Assembly (NCBI GenBank): GCA_964398355.1
Contig: CAYNMM010000090.1
Span: forward strand, 1-36,576
Direction of reading: 5' to 3'
Source: WFZT01 sp964398355
GTDB taxonomy: Bacteria > Hydrothermota > Hydrothermia > B15-G9 > WFZT01
Length of the DNA: 36,576 nucleotides
The notes beneath the pieces were generated by a model. The model saw nothing but the letters and a program-made list of their open reading frames with translations. It was not told where the DNA came from and searched no databases. Shown here piece by piece: positions 31,714 to 36,576 of this stretch. The position numbers were made by a program, and so were the translations under genes. The first letter of the stretch is position 1, and every line of letters begins with the position of its first letter.

Positions 31714-32900
31714 TATTTCCAGAGTTTCATGGCTTCTCTAACATCATCCATAGTCTGTTCTGCGACTCTAATTGCCTTTTTAGCACCCTCTTTTAGAATG
31801 TCAACCACGGTATCTCTATTTTTTTCGAACTCATGTCTCTTTTGCTGGTAGGGTTCAAGATATGTGATCATTTTCTCCGCAAGACGTTTTTTGCATTCAA
31901 CGCATCCAAGAAGACCTTTCTCACAGTCCGTTTTGATGCCTGCAATTTCGTCTCTATTGAAAAGTTTGTGCAGAGTGAATACGGGACAGTTCTCTGGATG
32001 TCCCGGATCCCCCTTTCTCACCTTTAGGGGATCAGTGAACATCCTTGAGATCTTCTTCCTGATACTATCTGGAGGCTCTGCAATTTCTATAGCATTTCCG
32101 TACGATTTGGACATTTTTCTGCCATCAAGACCGGGAACTTTTGGAATTTCGGCAATTAATGGTTCTGGAATAGGAAAAACCTGGCCGTACAGAGAATTGA
32201 ATTTTCTTGCTATTTCCCGTGATAGCTCAAGGTGTGGTAACTGGTCTGCACCGATGGGAACGTATTTTGCCTTATATACAAGAATATCTGCTGCCTGTAG
32301 TACCGGGTATCCAAGAAATCCATAGTTTACAAGTGAGCCGTATGGAAGTTCATCTTCCTCACTTTGAATAGCCTCTCTTAGATATTCGAGGAAGGTTTTT
32401 TGTAATTCTGATCTTAAATATGCCATAAAGTCGAGTTCAAGTTTTGCTTCACCAGTGTTTAATTTTTTCGCGACACTCTCAATAAATACGTCGACGGTAT
32501 TTTTAACGGCCATTTTAAGAATGTTTTTCCTTGGGGTTTCCTTTTTTACCCTTAAATCGGCTACGTACTCTTTGAACGTGGGATTACGCAGGAGTCTCGA
32601 GATGGTGACAAGCATCGAAAAAACCATGTGAAGCTCAGCGTGTTCTTTCACCTCTGATTGGACAAAGAGTACAGCTTTCTCTGGATCGATACCAACAGAC
32701 AACCAGTCTATGACCATATCGACGATATTTTCTCGAATTTTTGACGTATCCTGCCACTGGGTTGTGAGTGCATGCCAGTCAGCAACCATGTAATAACATT
32801 CATATTTATCCTGAAGATCCCTCCAGTTGTAAAGTATCCCAAAAAGGTGACCAATATGAAGTTTTCCAGTAGGCCTATTACCGGACAAAACCTTATCCAT
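31713..32900 (-). CDS. trpS: Tryptophanyl-tRNA synthetase with probable [4Fe-4S] cluster and an inserted domain
   Basis: 395 residues, about 60 more than a typical bacterial TrpS. Class I signatures are HIGH (15-18, in TGKLHIGHLFG) and KMSKS (262-266). The extra length lies near 107-190, between the halves of the Rossmann fold, and is rich in Lys and Glu. C305, C326, C333 and C336 form C-x20-C-x6-C-x2-C. This closely matches the C-x22-C-x6-C-x2-C set known to hold a [4Fe-4S] cluster in Thermotoga maritima TrpRS, near the anticodon-binding region. GGAGG lies before the ATG. It is followed by ribE with overlapping stop and start codons. Confidence 0.94.
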   Translation of the reverse strand: MDKVLSGNRPTGKLHIGHLFGILYNWRDLQDKYECYYMVADWHALTTQWQDTSKIRENIVDMVIDWLSVGIDPEKAVLFVQSEVKEHAELHMVFSMLVTISRLLRNPTFKEYVADLRVKKETPRKNILKMAVKNTVDVFIESVAKKLNTGEAKLELDFMAYLRSELQKTFLEYLREAIQSEEDELPYGSLVNYGFLGYPVLQAADILVYKAKYVPIGADQLPHLELSREIARKFNSLYGQVFPIPEPLIAEIPKVPGLDGRKMSKSYGNAIEIAEPPDSIRKKISRMFTDPLKVRKGDPGHPENCPVFTLHKLFNRDEIAGIKTDCEKGLLGCVECKKRLAEKMITYLEPYQQKRHEFEKNRDTVVDILKEGAKKAIRVAEQTMDDVREAMKLWK

Positions 32901-32996
32901 ATCAAACCTCCGTAGATGTGTTAGGATAAAGTAAAAATGTTAGCTGTTCAACGGAATTTACAATATACTATTAGCATCAAAAATTGGAGGGAAGAA

Positions 32997-34244
32997 ATGA
33001 GTACAGTTTCACCGAGGGAGATGTATTTGAAGCAGCTTGATAAGGCTGCGAGGATAATGAAGTTGGATGAAGATTTACACGAAATTCTGAAATACCCCAA
33101 GAGGGTAGTCCGTGTATCCATTCCGGTTAAAATGGATAATGGAAAGATAAAGGTTTTTACAGGATTTCGATGTCAGTATAACGATTTTCGGGGCCCATTC
33201 AAAGGTGGCATCAGATTCCATCCGGGTGTGAATGAGGATGAGGTTGTGGCACTCGCAGCCTGGATGACCTGGAAATGTGCGGTAATTGATATTCCTTTCG
33301 GTGGAGGCAAGGGAGGTGTCGTATGTGATCCAAGGGAGTTAAGTGAGTCTGAACTGCAGAGACTTACAAGGAGATTTACTTATACAATTATGCCGATTCT
33401 TGGTCCTTCTATTGATATTCCTGCTCCAGACGTGTTTACCGGAGAAAAGACAATGGCCTGGATCATGGACACTTACTCTGCTTTTAAGGGATACTCAGAG
33501 CCGGGAGTCGTCACTGGTAAAGCCAGGTCCATTGGTGGCTCAAAGGGACGGAGAGAGGCAACAGGGAGAGGTGTCAGTATTGTGGCCGATGAGACTGTTA
33601 AGTATTTCGGTGAAAAGATCAGTGGAATGAAAGTTGCGATTCAGGGATTTGGCAATGTTGGATCTCACGCGGCTCTCTTTATTTCTCACCTTGGAGGAAA
33701 AATTGTCGCAGTTTCAGATATTTCTGGTGGACTTTACAGTGAAAATGGAATTGATATAAAGGCCTTAATCGAGTACGTGAAACATAACAAAGTAATAAAG
33801 GGCTTCCCTGGCGGAGAGGAAATTGGAGGTGAAAAAATTTTCGAACTGGATGTTGATATGCTAATACCAGCGGCACTTGAAGGTGTGATAACCCTTGATA
33901 ATGCAGAAAAAATCAAAGCAAGGTACATAATAGAAGGGGCAAATGGACCAACTACTCCCGAAGCTGATGAGGTCCTTTTCCAAAGGGGTATCCATGTAGT
34001 TCCTGACATACTTGCGAATTCTGGAGGTGTTCTTGTTTCTTACTTTGAATGGGTGCAGGGAAAGCTCGGTTTCTGGTGGGAAGAAGAAGAAATCAATGAG
34101 AAGTTGGAAAGGAAGTTGAGAAATGCCACAAAGGATGTAATTGAGACTGCAAACAAATACGGTGTCGATTTGAGAACCGGCGCCATGATTCTTGCCTTGA
34201 GGAGGATTGAAGAAGTTTATAAAGAAAGAGAGCTCTTTCCATGA
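32997..34244 (+). CDS. gdhA: Glutamate dehydrogenase (Glu/Leu/Phe/Val family)
   Basis: 415 residues from ATG 32997, preceded by GGAGGG; an upstream in-frame codon at 32937 would add 20 residues with no family match. It is the hexameric, roughly 415-residue type common in thermophiles and archaea, interconverting glutamate with 2-oxoglutarate and ammonia. GPFKGGIRFHP and DIPFGGGKGGV carry the substrate and catalytic Lys residues; PAPDVFTGEKTMAW and the Rossmann segment GFGNVGSHAAL bind substrate and NAD(P). TATACT at 32964-32969 is a possible -10 box, without a clear -35. It overlaps gmhA by 4 bases. Confidence 0.94.
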   Translation: MSTVSPREMYLKQLDKAARIMKLDEDLHEILKYPKRVVRVSIPVKMDNGKIKVFTGFRCQYNDFRGPFKGGIRFHPGVNEDEVVALAAWMTWKCAVIDIPFGGGKGGVVCDPRELSESELQRLTRRFTYTIMPILGPSIDIPAPDVFTGEKTMAWIMDTYSAFKGYSEPGVVTGKARSIGGSKGRREATGRGVSIVADETVKYFGEKISGMKVAIQGFGNVGSHAALFISHLGGKIVAVSDISGGLYSENGIDIKALIEYVKHNKVIKGFPGGEEIGGEKIFELDVDMLIPAALEGVITLDNAEKIKARYIIEGANGPTTPEADEVLFQRGIHVVPDILANSGGVLVSYFEWVQGKLGFWWEEEEINEKLERKLRNATKDVIETANKYGVDLRTGAMILALRRIEEVYKERELFP

Positions 34245-34816
34245 TCAATCTGATAAGGCTTAAACTCATCGAGTCAATAGAGGTAAAACAAAAGATATTA
34301 AGCGATCCAATATTGTTAAGGAATATTGCGAGGGCGGTGGAGATACTCTCCACCGCCCTCGCAAATAACAAACGCGTATTCCTCTGTGGAAACGGAGGAT
34401 CAGCTGCCGATGCCCAGCATATAGCCGCTGAACTTGTGGTAAAATTTTATAAAAACAGAAAACCTTTACCCGCTCTTGCCCTCCATCAGGATCCATCAAC
34501 TTTTTCCGCCGCTGCTAATGACTTCGGCTATGAGCATGTGTTCGAAAGACAGGTAGAGGCACATGGCCAGAAAGATGACGTCCTTATAGCCATCTCTACA
34601 TCCGGGAAATCGCCCAATGTTAACCTCGCGGTGAAAAAGGCAAAGCAACTGGGACTGAAAGTAATCTATTTCAGTGGGGAAAAAATGCCATCCGTTTCTA
34701 ACTTGTGTGATGTAGTGATTAATGTTCCTTCAAATGATACACCACGTATTCAAGAAGCCCATATAACAGTAGCCCATATAATGATCGAATTGATAGAGTC
34801 CAGACTCTTTGACTGA
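34241..34816 (+). CDS. gmhA: SIS-domain sugar-phosphate isomerase, GmhA/DiaA type
   Basis: 191 residues of a single SIS domain. CGNGGSAADAQHIAAEL (49-65) is the phosphate-sugar site signature; ISTSGKSPNV is the second loop, and IQEAHITVAHIMIELIE ends the fold. GmhA converts sedoheptulose-7-phosphate to heptose for LPS core; DiaA, a regulator of replication start, is a close relative and cannot be excluded. The ATG overlaps the gdhA stop (ATGA). Residues 29-42 are encoded by a perfect 18-bp palindrome with a 3-base loop, although the protein has normal length there. Confidence 0.85.
   Translation: MINLIRLKLIESIEVKQKILSDPILLRNIARAVEILSTALANNKRVFLCGNGGSAADAQHIAAELVVKFYKNRKPLPALALHQDPSTFSAAANDFGYEHVFERQVEAHGQKDDVLIAISTSGKSPNVNLAVKKAKQLGLKVIYFSGEKMPSVSNLCDVVINVPSNDTPRIQEAHITVAHIMIELIESRLFD
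34326..34364. repeat. Perfect 18-bp palindrome within gmhA
   Basis: The left arm starts TTGCGAGGGCGGTGGAGA; a TAC loop and the exact inverted complement follow. It lies wholly inside coding sequence and encodes ARAVEILSTALAN. It would form a very stable hairpin in the mRNA. Confidence 0.9.
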
Positions 34817-34940
34817 ATCAAAGGTCCCTCCGTTCCTCAAATGAGTTTGTAATCTCTAAAACTCAGTTGTGTCAGATTCCTGTACGGTATGGGTTTGCAT
34901 TTCTTGATTTTCCATTGACGTTAATATATCCTTTCCCGAT

Positions 34941-35807
34941 ATGAACATATTCACTATAATCCTGATTACAACAACTATGACATTGGCAAAAATTGGAAAT
35001 GTAGAAGTTACAAAACAGGATCTGGACGAGTTTATTCAACTAAAATCTTTTGAGGGATACGAAGATACATCTTCCCCCGATTTCAGAAAAAAGGCGTTAA
35101 TTGAGCTTGTAAATGAGAAAGTTCTATTACTTGAAGCTCAAAGTGAAGGTATTGAAGTCAGTCAAAGAGAGGTCAATGAATACTTTAATTTCATTTATAG
35201 GGAGTATGGTGATAGGACCGAATTTGAGGATTTTTTGAAGAATCATAATCTGACGGTTGAAGATGTAAAGACGAGGCTGAGAAGAGATTTAAAAATTTTT
35301 AAGTTGCTTGAGAAGAAAAGATTAATAAGCTTTAACCTTCCAGAAGGTTCTTACGTTTTGAGACCTCGAGAAATCAGGTATAGGCTGATAAAGATTTCAT
35401 GTCCTGGATATCTTCCTTTTTACAAGAGATGGATGAGAAAAATCAAGGCCTGGTATGTGTGGCTGCAATTGAAAATGGGATTGCCCTTTTCTGAGGCGGC
35501 AAAGAAGTATTCCGATTCACGAACGCGAGAGATCGGTGGAGATATGGGGATACAGGTGGTTGAGCCACATAACAGGTTTATTGAAATTGTGGCGAGAAAT
35601 AAACCCGGGAAAATCTCGAAACCCTTTAAAACCCCATACGCATTTTTTATTTTCAAAGTGGAGGAGGAACTTCCTCAAATCCCGGTGAGATATAGTGATC
35701 TAAATTATATTGAGAGGAGGATTGTCCTGGAAAGAATGATCCCTGAAAGGATTTCCAGATACGCTCGTTCAATTTATAGCAAATATGGAGTCCAATTTGT
35801 GAAATAG
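34941..35807 (+). CDS. SurA/PpiC-like periplasmic peptidyl-prolyl isomerase
   Basis: 288 residues. A short hydrophobic start (NIFTIILITTTMTLA) looks like a signal peptide. The SurA-type N-terminal chaperone helices follow (KIGNVEVTKQDLDEF, then LIELVNEKVLLLEAQSEGI, the classical motif). A parvulin-like domain begins near 135: REIRYRLIKIS, FSEAAKKYSDS, EIGGDMGIQ and KPGKISKPFKTPYAFFIFKV. It should help fold outer-membrane proteins. The ATG has no ribosome binding site; a TATATC box ends 10 bases before it, so the mRNA may be nearly leaderless. Catalytic activity of the isomerase domain is not certain. Confidence 0.85.
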   Translation: MNIFTIILITTTMTLAKIGNVEVTKQDLDEFIQLKSFEGYEDTSSPDFRKKALIELVNEKVLLLEAQSEGIEVSQREVNEYFNFIYREYGDRTEFEDFLKNHNLTVEDVKTRLRRDLKIFKLLEKKRLISFNLPEGSYVLRPREIRYRLIKISCPGYLPFYKRWMRKIKAWYVWLQLKMGLPFSEAAKKYSDSRTREIGGDMGIQVVEPHNRFIEIVARNKPGKISKPFKTPYAFFIFKVEEELPQIPVRYSDLNYIERRIVLERMIPERISRYARSIYSKYGVQFVK

Positions 35808-36385
35808 ATTTGGAAGACGTATCCTCTGACCATTCCTTTCAATGGAATCTTGGTACTCATTCTTAAAGTGGAATGTATAGAAAATTTTTGCTGAGACGAG
35901 GTTTTTAGCAGGAAAAGGGTGATATTGTTGACATTTTTCCATGAAAATTTTTAAAAATGAGTTTAAAATGCCTAAAAATTGGGAAGGGAAAGTGTTTTAT
36001 AAGTTTATTCTCAAAAAGTAAAATTATGCTGAATCTATAAAAAGTGCGCCAATTAATCCTGAAATTAAGGGCGGTTCTAATATCATTTCATCTTCTGGCC
36101 TGTGATGAGAGATTAAGGGCAAAGGTCTCTTTTTGATCCTCCCTAAGGTGCGGGGAATTGCAAGGACGGAAATTAGCTCTGTATATATTTCCTGAAATTC
36201 CGGACTGTTCAAGATGTAAAAAATTACCGATTTTTCAAAGCGTGGCAGGGATTAAGATATACAAAGAGACATTTGTACACTATCATGAAAGTCATGGGAA
36301 ATGTGCGGATATTATGTAGGGTGGAAATCAAGATACAGGGAAGTGTGGGTGTAGAGAGGGGTTAATTTATTGGGGGTTGGAGGGG
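35808..36385. other. Intergenic region before the rRNA operon
   Basis: No convincing gene. A minus-strand frame from about 36245 down to 36024 stays open for roughly 75 codons and reads protein-like near its end (HHRPEDEMILEPPLISGLIGAL) but has no start or family match and ends abruptly, so it may be a fragment. Short CATTCC/GGAATG foldbacks occur near 35830-35880. The AT-rich stretch at 35930-36030 holds nothing I recognise. Confidence 0.4.
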
Positions 36386-36417
36386 TTGACAAACTCATAG
36401 GGTGGAGTTAATATAAT
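36386..36417 (+). promoter_or_regulatory. rRNA operon promoter
   Basis: TTGACA (36386-36391) is followed after 17 bases by TAATAT (36409-36414), which overlaps a perfect TATAAT (36412-36417, 20-base spacing). It lies about 70 bases before the predicted mature 16S end. Confidence 0.75.
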
Positions 36418-36420
36418 TAC

Positions 36421-36432
36421 GCCTTTAACAAA
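36421..36432 (+). promoter_or_regulatory. boxA-like antitermination site
   Basis: GCCTTTAACAAA resembles the rrn boxA element (consensus around CTTTAACA) and lies just downstream of the rRNA promoter, where NusB/NusE-dependent antitermination would act. It lies very close to the expected start of transcription. Confidence 0.4.
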
Positions 36433-36489
36433 GGAGATATTTGAAAGAGAAGTGGTATGTTTCTGGTGAAGGAGAAAGAGAGCGTATTC

Positions 36490-36576
36490 CCTGTGGAGGG
36501 TTTGATCCTGGCTCAGGGCTAACGCTGGCGGCGTGTCTTAGCCATGCAAGTCGTGGGCGAAACTCCCCTTCGGGGG
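36490..36576 (+). rRNA. rrs: 16S ribosomal RNA, 5' end (runs off the window)
   Basis: TTTGATCCTGGCTCAG begins at 36501, the universal start-of-16S sequence (near position 12 in E. coli numbering), followed by AACGCTGGCGGCGTG and CATGCAAGTCG. The mature 5' end is estimated about 11 bases before it. Only about 87 bases are in view, ending in the first variable helix (CCCCTTCGGGG). Confidence 0.97.

Noticed and set aside
32937..32996. Upstream start for glutamate dehydrogenase
   Set aside because: It would include the probable promoter and the ribosome binding site of ATG 32997 and has no family match.
34807..34823. CTTTGA/TCAAAG hairpin at the gmhA end as a terminator
   Set aside because: Only 6 bp, no U-tract, and it overlaps coding sequence.
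1..36576. CRISPR arrays, insertion sequences, tRNA genes and riboswitches
   Set aside because: I saw no regularly spaced repeats, transposase motifs, tRNA cloverleaf sequences or conserved riboswitch cores while reading both strands; small or divergent ones could still be missed.

Overview
The window looks like the chromosome of an uncultivated, Gram-negative (diderm) bacterium with moderate-to-low GC. Evidence for an outer membrane is a beta-barrel protein, a complete dTDP-rhamnose pathway, periplasmic nitrate reductase and a C-terminal type IX secretion (T9SS) sorting domain on an FG-GAP protein. The T9SS tail points to the FCB/Bacteroidetes-like supergroup or a related candidate phylum. 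An Fe-S type tryptophanyl-tRNA synthetase and an exonuclease-dead DNA polymerase I are features often met in thermophiles. The last bases are the 5' end of a 16S rRNA gene, which could settle the lineage. I do not name a species.

Layout. 1-1342 (+): 3' end of a type I restriction subunit (hsdR) and its YgjP-like zinc peptidase partner. 1343-3673 (+): a repeat-bearing gap, a CPBP membrane protease, an inositol-monophosphatase-family gene, and a gap with a possible decayed gene. 3674-9148 (+): glyQ-glyS-polA, driven by a consensus promoter that seems to make a leaderless glyQ mRNA. 13061-9151 (-): FG-GAP/T9SS protein, CCA-adding enzyme, YfcE-type phosphodiesterase and CvpA, tightly packed; CvpA appears to start at CTG. 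13322-16009 (+): aconitase. 25759-16183 (-): a ten-gene run with nicotinate phosphoribosyltransferase, two nucleotidyltransferases, rmlCBD, a glycosyltransferase, glycogen synthase, an outer-membrane protein and an amino-acid racemase. 26379-31066 (+): a nap operon, napM-A-D-G-H. 32900-31111 (-): trpS-ribE. 32997-35807 (+): gdhA-gmhA and a SurA/PpiC-like foldase. 35808-36489: rRNA leader with promoter and boxA-like site. 36490-36576 (+): start of 16S.

How the genes work together. The nap cluster encodes quinol oxidation at the membrane (NapH), electron transfer through Fe-S and haem carriers (NapG, NapM), and nitrate reduction by NapA, with NapD as chaperone. NapB and NapC are absent from the locus. 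The minus-strand sugar cluster makes dTDP-L-rhamnose and probably attaches it to a surface polysaccharide.

The most striking unexplained structure is a set of very long, perfect DNA palindromes. Three are intergenic (16021-16060, 29243-29291, 31060-31112), share a GGGGCCG core, and have no U-tract. A fourth perfect 18-bp palindrome lies inside the gmhA coding sequence (34326-34364). One intergenic copy contains the stop codon of the plus-strand gene to its left and overlaps the stop codon of the minus-strand gene to its right.
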